Below are positions 1 through 8,674 of a stretch of DNA of 44,424 bases, one piece after another (the first letter of the stretch is position 1; the number at the start of each line of letters is the position of its first letter). A program made the translations under genes and the position numbers. Origin of the DNA: a virus. The stretch covers positions 1 through 44,424 of the IMG/VR virus record IMGVR_UViG_3300035670_000415; one strand, given 5' to 3'. The notes under the pieces were generated by a model. That model did not search any database. It was given only the letters and a program-made list of their open reading frames with translations, and was not told the origin of the DNA.

Positions 1-108
1 TTGTTTAACTTGAAGCACGCAATCAGGAGAAATTAATTTTCCTCCTGTAACTGAAATATTTCCTGTTCCCGAAGGACTGGTAATTTCTGAAAGGCGTAGA
101 GTACTCAT
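1..108 (-). CDS. Tail fibre-like protein, N-terminal part (runs off the window)
   Basis: The first 36 residues are visible, beginning MSTLRLSEITSPSGTGNISV, and the frame stays open to the window edge. The ATG overlaps the stop of the 194-aa gene upstream in an ATGA junction, which fixes the start. The opening MSTL(R/V)(L/V)S is shared with that neighbour, so the two are related or share an attachment segment. This N-terminus is typical of small fibre or neck-whisker-like proteins next to the baseplate genes of aquatic T4-like phages. Function is inferred from context only. Confidence 0.6.
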   Translation of the reverse strand, partial: MSTLRLSEITSPSGTGNISVTGGKLISPDCVLQVKQ

Positions 109-689
109 TGTGCAATCTCCCACGCAATACTAAACGATACACCAGTTTCATAACCTGCTTGTGTTGCACCAACAGTTTTATTCACGTACCATGTGCGACT
201 AGTTCCATAAGTATCTTTGACACCTGGAGCATATGTATGGGTGGCTGTATCTCCTGGAAAATCGTGATAGAAAAATGACACCCCAAACGGAGTCGAATTG
301 TAATCTCCTTCGTATGGTAGTGCCTGTGCTATTCCTGATTGTGTTACATTTCCAGCTGTTGTATTGTAACCGGCATATGGAGCACCTGGTACAGAACCAT
401 CTTTATAAACATTATAGATATAGTCGTGTGTTGAGGCACCTTCACCAAAAGCAAAGAATTGACATAGTATCATACTTGTTGCAACTTTTGGTGTGATTGA
501 GACACGAAGAACAGCAAGTTCAACACCAGATGCAGTTGTTCCTGTTGTATATGTTGTATGTCCATCATAACGTGTAATTTGACATTGTAATACTGTTCCA
601 GGCAAAACTAATTTTGTGCCTTCTGCCAAAGTAATTTGATTATCTGATGAAAGTGGTGCTTCTAATTGACTAACAACTAATGTACTCAT
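105..689 (-). CDS. Putative tail fibre/virion decoration protein (194 aa)
   Basis: The protein starts MSTLVVSQLEAPLSSDNQIT and resembles small fibre-like proteins found beside baseplate genes in aquatic T4-like phages. It is rich in Thr, Tyr, Gly and Asn with no catalytic motif, and a beta-rich C-terminus ending SFSIAWEIAQ. An in-frame ATG lies 12 bp further upstream, but the ATG at 689 overlaps the preceding stop (ATGA), as at the next junction, and is preferred. Translationally coupled to both neighbours. Exact role unknown. Confidence 0.6.
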   Translation of the reverse strand: MSTLVVSQLEAPLSSDNQITLAEGTKLVLPGTVLQCQITRYDGHTTYTTGTTASGVELAVLRVSITPKVATSMILCQFFAFGEGASTHDYIYNVYKDGSVPGAPYAGYNTTAGNVTQSGIAQALPYEGDYNSTPFGVSFFYHDFPGDTATHTYAPGVKDTYGTSRTWYVNKTVGATQAGYETGVSFSIAWEIAQ

Positions 690-1174
690 ACGATTGTCCA
701 AACTGCGCCATTGGCTATTGTTACTATCACTCCGTTTGCAATTTCTATAGGTCCTATTGACATATAATTATATGTGCTTGTTATTGTAGTATTTGAGGTA
801 ATTGTTTTTTTGTTTACTCTGAATAGTGCATTATCTAATACATCATCACTTAATGTTACGGAATTTGATGTATATGTAACTAATACGTCATCAGTTTCAT
901 CATCTCTTATAGTGTTCAAATAACTAGAATCTGCGTATAAATTTGTTACATTAAGTGTTTGAAACTCTGTGGTCACCGAATTACTACTAATATTACCAGA
1001 AACAATCAAATTGCCAAGAATATTTAATCCATAAACAGTAAGTGTGTTATTGGTCGTGTTTCCATTTGTAGTCACACGTTGTAAAGTGGTATCGTAACGC
1101 AAATCACGCAAGTTCTCATCCATTTCTGGATAAGTGAGTGCTGCGCCTTTAATTGTTCTGTATGTTATTGTCAT
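686..1174 (-). CDS. Putative tail fibre/baseplate-associated protein (162 aa)
   Basis: The N-terminus contains ALTYPEMDENLRDLR, a segment recurrent in fibre-region proteins of aquatic T4-like phages. The middle is a repetitive, Asn/Thr-rich, probably trimeric beta-structure, and the end GVIVTIANGAVWTIV is a typical C-terminal signature of such fibres. No enzyme motif is seen. A CTAAATA motif about 28 bp upstream may be a late promoter. Structural role inferred from context and composition. Confidence 0.6.
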   Translation of the reverse strand: MTITYRTIKGAALTYPEMDENLRDLRYDTTLQRVTTNGNTTNNTLTVYGLNILGNLIVSGNISSNSVTTEFQTLNVTNLYADSSYLNTIRDDETDDVLVTYTSNSVTLSDDVLDNALFRVNKKTITSNTTITSTYNYMSIGPIEIANGVIVTIANGAVWTIV

Positions 1175-1201
1175 GTTTTATTTTTTTTATATTTTACATA
1201 T

Positions 1202-1208
1202 TATTTAG
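1202..1208 (-). promoter_or_regulatory. Candidate late-type promoter motif CTAAATA
   Basis: The minus strand reads CTCTAAATAATATG about 28 bp before the ATG at 1174. It resembles the T4 late promoter box TATAAATA with a C at the first position and one base shorter. The same CTAAATA core recurs ahead of several other genes here. No experimental support. Confidence 0.3.
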
Positions 1209-1216
1209 AGTGCTAT

Positions 1217-3259
1217 TTAAACGACTTGTATGGCCACATTTACGTTTGCTTTTGTGCTTGCCATGTCAGTAAAAGTAAATCTATAATCCGTTAAAGCTTT
1301 TGCTGATGGTCTGCCCCTTATAGATAAATCTGTGTATCTAAGCAAACCACTTGGTAAAGTTGGAGTGACAGTCCAATGTATACTTTGTGTGTCAGCTAAA
1401 AAGTCACCAAAACCTCCACTCACATTAAATAGATTCAAATTATAAGATTGTCCAGCTGTTAGAATTAATGGATTTGTATTTGAATAAGTAGAAGTTACAA
1501 CCAACTCGGGTGCTGATGATGGACTGAAATCGACCTTTGAAAGCGAACCGCCAGCTGGTACAAATGACGCAGAGTCGGTTTTACTCCTAACCAAATACAC
1601 TTCATTTCCATTTGTTTGAATAAAATTTGCACTGGTAGAAGTAATACCACTTAATCCAAAAGCATAATTAATTATAAGATTCACATTGCAATTTGCAGAT
1701 ATAATTTGTGGACCCTCAAACGCAAAATATAAACCAAAAATATCAATCCAAACTTCATCAGTAGCATCAAAATCTTTTATATCTATAACTGGATAATATT
1801 GACTATCAAATTTATTTCTTCCTCTTAATTCTCCACACACTCGAAAATGATAAATTCCTCCTGGAGTATATTCTCCTGCACCAAATTCAGAAACACTTGC
1901 TGGAGATATAACTAAATTTGAATTATAACTAATCACGTTTGCAAAAATATGTGTCATTGGTTTTTCAAAATTTACAAAACCATCAATGCCATCAACTCCA
2001 TTATATTGAAAAATGGTATTTCCTTGATAATCGGTTGAACTTCTTCTTGCAAGATTAGGCCAAATTGGATTTTGATTGGGTAAAAATCCTATAAATTTAT
2101 TATAATAAAATTCTGATGTTGATTTATCGAAATATTTTGTAAGAGAGGCCTTTTGTAAACTATATGGTTCAACTAAACTAAATTCCAAAATAAGATTACT
2201 TGTAACACTAGAGTATAGCGTGTTTTTTGTTATTGTTGTAATTGAAGAACCAACATATAATTTTGTACCAGAAGAATCGAAAATAAATCTTGAAGTGAGG
2301 CCCTGATTTTTTGGTACAGATAATATGCAATTGAATCTTGTTCCTGCTTGACTGGTCCAAGGTTCATTAAGAATATATTCTCTAATTTCATTGCCTCTGC
2401 CATTCATAACAAATAATTTTTCACCATCATCACTAAATCTAAAATCAGGAATCGAACCAGTTACAGTCGATGGTAAAGAAATATTAAATCTACCAACATA
2501 TTTTATAGTATTTAAGTCAAATGGAGTCAATAAATCCATTTCGTGTATACTTAAAGCACTAAACGAAAAAACTCCATTTGTGTTAGCAGTATTTTTTGTG
2601 CTTAAACCATTTCCATACAAATAAATTTTTGTTCCATCTGGTTTTATTCTTACAAGATTATTTTGTGTGCCATTGCCATCGATTTCCCATTGTTGTGTAG
2701 CTGTTGCATATTCTTGTTCAAATGGTTGCAGAGTATTTAAATTATAAGGTGAAGTTAAAGAGTATTTTTTAAACTTTCTAGATGGAGTATAAACATAAGG
2801 AGCAAAATTAACTAAACCTCTAAATGGTGTATTATCCGGGTCACTCTCATATGTTATCAAAGTATTACCAGAATTTGCAAAAGTTCCATCTGTTGTGGTG
2901 CCAAAAACTATAGAATTACTAGATAGTCTATACGTGTATTCAGGATATCCATTGTCAATTATAAAAGTTCCTCCAAAAGAATAATTTGGTCTTTTATAAA
3001 CTGGAGGACCGACTGGATTAAATGGTATAATGATATCTTCTGGAGTTGGTTCTAGTACGAGTGTTCCAGGTTCAGGTAAAGCAGTATTGTTTGTGGCACC
3101 ATCGTCTGCAAAATAAATTCCAGTATATGAGGTAAATTCTCCACCAACATATCCTGGATTTTCACCAAAATAATCAAAACCAACATATTCAAACTTTTCA
3201 GTCTCTTCTTTAGTTGGTTGGCTTGTAAATGTATAACCTGAGGAGTCTAACTCTGCCAT
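1217..3259 (-). CDS. Large virion protein with propeller-like repeats and C-terminal Ig-like domain (680 aa)
   Basis: The gene follows the PAAR tip gene directly, its ATG abutting that stop. The middle third has repeats such as FSDDGEKLFVMNGRGNEIRE and FDSSGTKLYVGSS, each followed by a (L/E)PxxLxxxxY-like strand, a pattern of beta-propeller or surface proteins in marine phages. The last about 80 residues, including LTAGQSYNLNLF and TLPSGLLRYTDLSIRGRP, resemble a putative Ig (He_PIG-like) domain. A baseplate-proximal fibre or receptor-binding role is likely by position; no enzymatic residues are recognised. Confidence 0.65.
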   Translation of the reverse strand: MAELDSSGYTFTSQPTKEETEKFEYVGFDYFGENPGYVGGEFTSYTGIYFADDGATNNTALPEPGTLVLEPTPEDIIIPFNPVGPPVYKRPNYSFGGTFIIDNGYPEYTYRLSSNSIVFGTTTDGTFANSGNTLITYESDPDNTPFRGLVNFAPYVYTPSRKFKKYSLTSPYNLNTLQPFEQEYATATQQWEIDGNGTQNNLVRIKPDGTKIYLYGNGLSTKNTANTNGVFSFSALSIHEMDLLTPFDLNTIKYVGRFNISLPSTVTGSIPDFRFSDDGEKLFVMNGRGNEIREYILNEPWTSQAGTRFNCILSVPKNQGLTSRFIFDSSGTKLYVGSSITTITKNTLYSSVTSNLILEFSLVEPYSLQKASLTKYFDKSTSEFYYNKFIGFLPNQNPIWPNLARRSSTDYQGNTIFQYNGVDGIDGFVNFEKPMTHIFANVISYNSNLVISPASVSEFGAGEYTPGGIYHFRVCGELRGRNKFDSQYYPVIDIKDFDATDEVWIDIFGLYFAFEGPQIISANCNVNLIINYAFGLSGITSTSANFIQTNGNEVYLVRSKTDSASFVPAGGSLSKVDFSPSSAPELVVTSTYSNTNPLILTAGQSYNLNLFNVSGGFGDFLADTQSIHWTVTPTLPSGLLRYTDLSIRGRPSAKALTDYRFTFTDMASTKANVNVAIQVV

Positions 3260-3556
3260 TTAACCTCCAGCAAATACATTATCTGAACCCGATACTGATG
3301 CGTTAGGCACCCAACTTCCGTGGCCACCTGTTCTATCACCTTGACGATGAACACCTTTACCATTCACAAATACTGTTGCGCTTGCACTTACGGCTGGGTC
3401 ACCACAGGCCGTTTTGTCTCCTAATCTGACCGCAGCTGCACTATTCACAAATACATCAGGTGAACCTTGAGCATAAGGTGTTTGGTGATATGGGTTTGGT
3501 GTTGGGCTTGCATGACCTATATGTTTGTCTTTTCCAACTCGACTGATTGCTGGCAT
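3260..3556 (-). CDS. PAAR-repeat spike tip protein
   Basis: This 98-aa protein begins MPAISRVGKDKHIGHASPTP and has the regular short glycine turns and VFVNGKGVHRQGD pattern of PAAR proteins. These form a cone on the tip of VgrG or gp5 spikes and bind a metal ion through His/Cys residues; several His and one Cys are present. It lies 8 bp downstream of the gp5 homologue, as expected for the T4 gp5.4 equivalent. It should cap the central spike that pierces the outer membrane. Confidence 0.88.
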   Translation of the reverse strand: MPAISRVGKDKHIGHASPTPNPYHQTPYAQGSPDVFVNSAAAVRLGDKTACGDPAVSASATVFVNGKGVHRQGDRTGGHGSWVPNASVSGSDNVFAGG

Positions 3557-3564
3557 TTTCGTCC

Positions 3565-4491
3565 TTATGGGTTCAAGTCTATCTTAGGTGCTTTGAGTGT
3601 CATGTTGCCACCAGAAGTTATCTGACAGGTGCCTCCAATTGAAGAATTGAAACTACCACCAACAGTTTGATTGCAGTTTCCATCAATTTTTTCCACCACG
3701 TTTCCTTTTACATATATGTTTGCATTACCATTTACTGTAATATTTGCATTGCCAATAATATTTACAAAGTCATCACCAGAAATTATTTCATAGTTATTTT
3801 TTACAACTCTTGTAACTTTAGAACCATCAGGTCGCATTTCTGTGTATGTACCTGTGCGGTGTGCAATGTGTATACGTTCTGCATCTTTTGTGTCATCAAA
3901 CTCCATTGCGTGACCAGATTCAGAATCATATACAGAGTTATAAGGTGGTACTGCTGCATATGATGGTTCTGGTTGGTCCCAAGAACTATCTGGTGTCGGT
4001 ATTTCTTTTACAACCGCATCTCTTTCTGATTGAATAATTGTTTCTTCTATTTTTTCATTTCGATACAGTCTGCTTGTTGTTGGTTCATTTAATACATTAG
4101 GATAAAGGCTTGCTTCTTTTTCTGGTAATGTTGGTGATTTTGATAGTTGTTCTGAAGTTCTTTGGTCTGAAAACCCTTTTGCTTGATTTGGTTCAACAGT
4201 AGGAATACCAGGAATAACACCAAAGTATGCAGGAAATTGTCCAGATTCTCCGTCATAGAAGAAACCAACAATGTAGTCGCCTTCTTTAGGTGTCTTTGAA
4301 GTTGCTGAATCGTTAATTGGCCAAACTGGATGTGCCCAAGGTAAATCTTTTGATGGTATTAATTGTAAGTTATCTGTATGCCAACCAAATATACGAACTT
4401 GACAACGACCAACATTTAAAGGGTCATTTCGATTCTCAACAACACCTAACCACCAAGTAAATCCTGCCTGTCCTAAAAAATTATTTTTCAT
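3565..4491 (-). CDS. gp5: Baseplate hub spike protein, gp5-like (OB-fold plus beta-helix, no lysozyme domain)
   Basis: The 308-aa protein has an N-terminal OB-fold (about residues 1-100; WWLGVVENRNDPLNVGRCQV and GDYIVGFFYDGE) typical of T4 gp5 and VgrG. A linker leads to a C-terminal repetitive region of GNxxxxxxGN strands (about 230-308) that should form the trimeric beta-helix needle. T4 gp5 (575 aa) has a lysozyme domain between these parts; it is absent here. The ATG at 4491 overlaps the upstream TAA (TAATG) and is preferred over an upstream in-frame start. Confidence 0.87.
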   Translation of the reverse strand: MKNNFLGQAGFTWWLGVVENRNDPLNVGRCQVRIFGWHTDNLQLIPSKDLPWAHPVWPINDSATSKTPKEGDYIVGFFYDGESGQFPAYFGVIPGIPTVEPNQAKGFSDQRTSEQLSKSPTLPEKEASLYPNVLNEPTTSRLYRNEKIEETIIQSERDAVVKEIPTPDSSWDQPEPSYAAVPPYNSVYDSESGHAMEFDDTKDAERIHIAHRTGTYTEMRPDGSKVTRVVKNNYEIISGDDFVNIIGNANITVNGNANIYVKGNVVEKIDGNCNQTVGGSFNSSIGGTCQITSGGNMTLKAPKIDLNP

Positions 4492-5879
4492 TATGTAATG
4501 CCTTTGACTGTATTTTGCCAAATTGTAGAACTATTCTGTGGAGAAATATATTCTGTTGGTGAACTATCTTTGACAATTTCTAAAACTGTCGTGTATTTAC
4601 CAATATCAATACTATGTTTGACAGCAGTAATTAAATATTTACCAGAGAAAAACTTATCTGGTTCTTTTTTATAATTTGTTGGATTGGTTGACATGAGAGT
4701 AAAATTAATTGTCAAACCAACTGTTGCACCTGGGTCACCATCAATCACCAATTTAAGTTTGTTGTAATTTGATAATGATAATTGAGATGTTCTATTTGGC
4801 ACATACGTTTCAATAAAAATATCTTTCGATGCTGTACCAGGTCTATCTTTTATGTATGGTGAATCTTTTTGGTTTTTGTTTGATGTTGCCATTTTAAGAA
4901 CAGCTTGAGGTGTTTCATATACTGTATCACCTTTTCTATTTTTAGCATCATTTACAATAGGAAATTTATTGAGTGATAATGATTCATCGTGGTATTTTTT
5001 GTAGTTGAAATCAACAGTTGCGTGTTTTTGTAATAGTGGGTCAATTGTTATAAGTTGATTTGCAAAAATACCTTTGTTGATTGCTTCAAGTGTGTCATAG
5101 CTATTCACAAATTCATATGTCAAAACAGAATAAAAGTTTCTTTGTGTAGGTATTGTTTTATCATCTATATTTTTTGGCTCATACACATAGTCTCTATAGA
5201 CAGACTGATTAAACATTGTTTGTAGAGAAGAAAAGTTATATCCATTTTTGTTTTCAAAAAACATCATGTCTGCACCAACAACACCACTTGTGGCTGATTG
5301 TGCATATGTTGATAACCAATTGATTGCTTCAAATGGTTTAAAATTTGGTATTATGAAATCATAGACACCTTTTGTTTCTTCTATTGTTAATTCTTTATTG
5401 GCAGGTACTTGTAAATAATTGTCACCACAAATATCTTTTATGATTGTTGATACTTTGAAACCTTTATAAGATTTACTTATTTTATATTGTTCAGATAAAA
5501 CCAATTCTTCTGAACAAAAATGAAGTGCATAACCTTCAGTCGCCATATTACCAACAGCACCACGCAAAGACATTTTATAAATTCTAAAAATTTTATCAAC
5601 ATCAAAACTAGATGAATCTGATGCTTTTGTAAAAGTCAATCTCAAGTATTCATTACCGGTCATTTGTAGTTTTTCTACAAAACCACCAGCATCAGTAATT
5701 ACCACTCTTCCAGTAACCACATTTGAAAATATATCTTCAAAATATGATAGTTCAGAGAAAGCACCTTTTAAGTCAAAAGGTCCAGCAGTAGGTGATAAAA
5801 GAACGAGTGTCTTTAGTGTATAATCTTGTGGATATATTACACCCGATTTTGTGGGTGATTGTGATGGTTGTGTTTCCAT
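4491..5879 (-). CDS. gp27: Baseplate hub protein, gp27-like
   Basis: The 462-aa protein sits between gp53 and gp5, the expected position for the trimeric hub ring that holds the spike. The segment FDLKGAFSELSYFEDIFSNV, then VVTGRVVITDAGGFVEKL, matches the first domain of the gp27/gp44 hub family, and the C-terminus has the SGKYLITAVKHSIDIGKY signature of hub proteins. It is longer than T4 gp27 (391 aa). It starts immediately after the gp53 stop. Assignment rests on motifs and order. Confidence 0.78.
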   Translation of the reverse strand: METQPSQSPTKSGVIYPQDYTLKTLVLLSPTAGPFDLKGAFSELSYFEDIFSNVVTGRVVITDAGGFVEKLQMTGNEYLRLTFTKASDSSSFDVDKIFRIYKMSLRGAVGNMATEGYALHFCSEELVLSEQYKISKSYKGFKVSTIIKDICGDNYLQVPANKELTIEETKGVYDFIIPNFKPFEAINWLSTYAQSATSGVVGADMMFFENKNGYNFSSLQTMFNQSVYRDYVYEPKNIDDKTIPTQRNFYSVLTYEFVNSYDTLEAINKGIFANQLITIDPLLQKHATVDFNYKKYHDESLSLNKFPIVNDAKNRKGDTVYETPQAVLKMATSNKNQKDSPYIKDRPGTASKDIFIETYVPNRTSQLSLSNYNKLKLVIDGDPGATVGLTINFTLMSTNPTNYKKEPDKFFSGKYLITAVKHSIDIGKYTTVLEIVKDSSPTEYISPQNSSTIWQNTVKGIT

Positions 5880-6530
5880 TTAAATATTCATCAAATAACT
5901 AAATTGTTGTTCAAATTGACCAACGTATAGTGAGTTTAATATTCTTATAGTTCTTCTTTTTTCGTTTTGTTCTTGTTCCCATTCATAAATTGTAACATCT
6001 TCTTTTGCAATTTCATACGTTACTGTTGCATAATTATTGTATTTGTTTGGTGTAAAGACAACGGTTTCTGTTGTGGGTACTGTATTGGCATAAGTTGCAT
6101 AGTCTACAACATATTTGTCTATTGTAGTATTGCTTGTTGTTGAATCAATTGTGGTAATTATTTTTCTGTATTCATAATTTGTAACTTGTGTATACGCTAT
6201 TGGTTCCATAGAAACATTGGCAGCAGCCGCTGAATATTTGTCAATGAGATAATTGTTGAATTGGTCATATGTTTTTGGCCAATCCCATTGTGGGTCCAAT
6301 AATTGATTTGCAAATAAAACAATCCAGTATCGATATGGGTCATTGTAATATTTACTTGCAATAATTTCAGGTGTATCTCCTTCTTGTATATCGTATGTGT
6401 AATATAAAGAAGGATTGTTTAACAATTCTGGTACAATTGATACTCTTGCAAGTAGATTGATTGCGGCAATTTTGTAGTCATTATTTGGATTGTCTCTTGC
6501 AATGACAGGAAGAGTTTCAAAATATTTCAT
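5880..6530 (-). CDS. gp53: Baseplate wedge protein gp53
   Basis: The 216-aa protein matches the gp53 family. MKYFETLPVI at the start and YYTYDIQEGDTPEIIASKYY, then DPYRYWIVLFANQLLDPQWD, form the LysM-like segment characteristic of gp53. In T4 it is a wedge protein (196 aa) joining wedges to the hub. Its ATG overlaps the gp48 stop (TAATG), indicating translational coupling. Identification is firm. Confidence 0.92.
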   Translation of the reverse strand: MKYFETLPVIARDNPNNDYKIAAINLLARVSIVPELLNNPSLYYTYDIQEGDTPEIIASKYYNDPYRYWIVLFANQLLDPQWDWPKTYDQFNNYLIDKYSAAAANVSMEPIAYTQVTNYEYRKIITTIDSTTSNTTIDKYVVDYATYANTVPTTETVVFTPNKYNNYATVTYEIAKEDVTIYEWEQEQNEKRRTIRILNSLYVGQFEQQFSYLMNI

Positions 6531-7597
6531 TATCGAACCTCTTTCTTCGTTAATCTATCACGATGTACAATGTCCATTTCTTTGAATTGTAATGACAATC
6601 TGGTTTGAACTGGTGCACCATCAGAGTGTGCTGCCCAACCATTAGGTGCATAATCAACGTTCATGTCTGTTAACACACAATCACCAACTTTAAATAGATT
6701 TTCGTTTTCTTTTCCGGCAGCACCAGGCAAAAGCGGTGCAATTGCAGAACCAATAACTCCTAAATTTCCAAGTACAGAATTTAAAACAGAACTGATAGCG
6801 TTGTCTGAACCTGAGAATTTAAATGCCACATTAAATATTGATGGCATTACAAAGTATTGACCTTCATTTCCTTTTGCAGCACCAACTAATTCTGGTGAGA
6901 AATGAAATGTAAATATGTCAATAATATCTTTAATTTCTTTTGATTCTCTTTTTGATTTTGGTGTAAAAATGAAATCTAATTGAAATGTTCTAAGATTTAC
7001 ACCTTTGTATAAAAGTTGAAGTTGTGGGTTCACTGCTTTACCGGTGGCTCTTAAAAGAATATCACCAGCATTTCTTGTACCACCATATTTGTCTAATGCA
7101 GCACCAGCAGCTTCGAGCCCAGCACCACCCATTGCCAAATTTTTAACTGTTTCTTTCCAACCACCACCCGCTTTAGCTGCTTCAAATGCGTCTAGTGCCG
7201 TTTGACCAATTTTACCACCAACACCAAGTGCTTCAGTCAAACTAAAATCCTGATAATCAGCACTATAACTCATGTTAAGTGTATCAGGCATATATAAGTT
7301 TACTGTTGCAACAATTTGACCAATCGGTGGTTTAAGTGCTGCTTGAACATTTTTTGTTACTCCACCAGTTACAGCATCTACTGTTTTGTTGACTTTTTCA
7401 TCTGTATTTACAGCTTCAACTTTACGAATAGAAATAACTACAGAGTGTGACCTAGTTGGATTAGAAGATAAATCTTCTGGATATTGAAGCAATTGGCTAT
7501 TTTTATTATTTCCGTAGAGTTTTCCCAAAGGTCCTTTAAAGAGACCACCGGGAATAGAAACTCCACCGATTGAGGTTGGGATTGAAATTATGGCCAT
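6530..7597 (-). CDS. gp48: Baseplate tail-tube cap/junction protein, gp48-like
   Basis: The 355-aa protein has an N-terminal LQYPEDLSSNPTRSHSVVIS segment and a C-terminal half with RTFQLDFIFTPKSKRESKEI and APNGWAAHSDGAPVQTRLSL. These resemble T4 gp48 (TPRSTEDL and the final MREI-like strand). gp48 caps the baseplate hub and starts the tail tube. It is first in the minus-strand baseplate operon, with the Shine-Dalgarno TAAGG and a perfect late promoter box upstream. gp54 is a related alternative. Confidence 0.75.
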   Translation of the reverse strand: MAIISIPTSIGGVSIPGGLFKGPLGKLYGNNKNSQLLQYPEDLSSNPTRSHSVVISIRKVEAVNTDEKVNKTVDAVTGGVTKNVQAALKPPIGQIVATVNLYMPDTLNMSYSADYQDFSLTEALGVGGKIGQTALDAFEAAKAGGGWKETVKNLAMGGAGLEAAGAALDKYGGTRNAGDILLRATGKAVNPQLQLLYKGVNLRTFQLDFIFTPKSKRESKEIKDIIDIFTFHFSPELVGAAKGNEGQYFVMPSIFNVAFKFSGSDNAISSVLNSVLGNLGVIGSAIAPLLPGAAGKENENLFKVGDCVLTDMNVDYAPNGWAAHSDGAPVQTRLSLQFKEMDIVHRDRLTKKEVR

Positions 7598-7624
7598 GGA
7601 TTAACCTTAGTTTTTGAATACAAA

Positions 7625-7632
7625 TATTTATA
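7625..7632 (-). promoter_or_regulatory. T4-type late promoter TATAAATA for the baseplate operon
   Basis: The minus strand reads exactly TATAAATA, the T4 late promoter -10 consensus recognised by gp55-RNA polymerase with gp33 and the sliding clamp. It lies 28 bp before the gp48 ATG, leaving room for a short leader containing the TAAGG ribosome site. It sits in the divergent intergenic region and touches the first base of the gene 4 start codon. Inference from consensus only. Confidence 0.7.
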
Positions 7633-8069
7633 TGGCTTATTCTGGATTCTTTAGACCATCAAACCCACAAAAGTATATTGGAGACCCAAAGAACATCATT
7701 TATCGTTCTTCTTGGGAGTGTAAAGTCATGTTTTGGTTGGATAAAAATCCAGACGTTGTTTCTTGGGGCTCAGAAGAACTTATTATACCCTACAGGTCAC
7801 CTGTTGACAATCGCATACACCGATACTTTCCTGATTTCATTGTCAAAGTAAAAAATAGAGATGGAAAGTTAAAAACAATGTTGATTGAAATAAAACCAAA
7901 AAAACAAACAGTTGAACCAGAAAAAAAGAAAAGAGTCACCAAACAATATATCTCTGAAGTTACCACTTGGGGTATCAATCAAGCAAAATGGAAAGCGGCT
8001 AACGAATATTGTTTGGACAGAGGTTGGGAGTTTAAGATACTCACGGAAGACCATTTGGGACTCAACTAA
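7632..8069 (+). CDS. gp4: Head completion nuclease gp4-like
   Basis: The 145-aa protein has the gp4 family pattern FFRPSNPQKYIGDPKNIIYRS with SSWE (E29), FPDF (D68) and IEIKPK (E86, K88). This is the E...D...ExK arrangement of TnsA-like/PD-(D/E)XK endonucleases. T4 gp4 acts in head completion before tail joining. A TTG start 18 bp upstream is possible, but ATG at 7632 gives the conserved MAYSGFF N-terminus. No clear Shine-Dalgarno precedes it, and the upstream space is shared with the divergent late promoter. Confidence 0.88.
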   Translation: MAYSGFFRPSNPQKYIGDPKNIIYRSSWECKVMFWLDKNPDVVSWGSEELIIPYRSPVDNRIHRYFPDFIVKVKNRDGKLKTMLIEIKPKKQTVEPEKKKRVTKQYISEVTTWGINQAKWKAANEYCLDRGWEFKILTEDHLGLN

Positions 8070-8077
8070 ATAATTTC

Positions 8078-8674
8078 ATGGCTTCTAAACTAACACAAAT
8101 CGCATCCGAAAGGTCAGGACTCGACCTGCAATTCTTTTCGCAGGGGTCAATCTCATGGCTCAACAAAAAAGTAAGTGAGTTGCGTAATCCTGCCAGAGTT
8201 GCACTTGAAATCAAAAAAGAAACAGGTAGATATAGAAACACATTTTCTCCTGGTCGTATGTATTTTTTCTCTTATGACCCAAAGGGTAAGAGAGACTTAC
8301 CATATTATGATGCTTTTCCATTGGTACTAGTACTACAAATGGAAGGTGATGGATTTTTAGGTTTAAATATGCACTATTTGCCACTAAAATATAGAGTGGT
8401 ATTTTTGGATAAGCTGATGGATTACGCTGACTATGACGATGGTAATAATGTGACCAGACTGCGTATCAGTTATGATATTCTGACTGCCTCCAGACAGTAT
8501 AAAGAGTTCAGGCCATGCATTAAAAAGTATCTGATGAGTGGAGTCCGCTCAAAAATACTTGCCATTGATTCCAAAGAGTGGGAAGTGGCAGTTTTCCTAC
8601 CGGTACAAAACTTTAAAAAAGAACCGGCAAACTTAGTTTGGCAAGAATCAATGAAAGAAATAAGGAAAAGTTAA
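8078..8674 (+). CDS. Conserved T4-like virion protein (possible DNA-end protector gp2)
   Basis: The 198-aa protein contains GRMYFFSYDPKGKRDLPYYD followed by FPLVLVLQMEGDGFLGLNMH, a well-conserved block in aquatic T4-like phages next to gp4 and gp19. Comparable proteins are sometimes called DNA-end protector gp2 because gene 2 neighbours gene 4 in T4. I cannot see similarity to T4 gp2 by eye, so the name is tentative. It begins 8 bp after gp4 and ends directly before the gp19 ATG. Virion or head-tail completion role inferred from position. Confidence 0.55.
   Translation: MASKLTQIASERSGLDLQFFSQGSISWLNKKVSELRNPARVALEIKKETGRYRNTFSPGRMYFFSYDPKGKRDLPYYDAFPLVLVLQMEGDGFLGLNMHYLPLKYRVVFLDKLMDYADYDDGNNVTRLRISYDILTASRQYKEFRPCIKKYLMSGVRSKILAIDSKEWEVAVFLPVQNFKKEPANLVWQESMKEIRKS

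Noticed and set aside
8067-8076. CTAAATAAT on the plus strand just before the 198-aa gene as a late promoter
   Set aside because: It is only 2 bp from the ATG, so transcription would start at or inside the coding region; it overlaps the gp4 stop codon.
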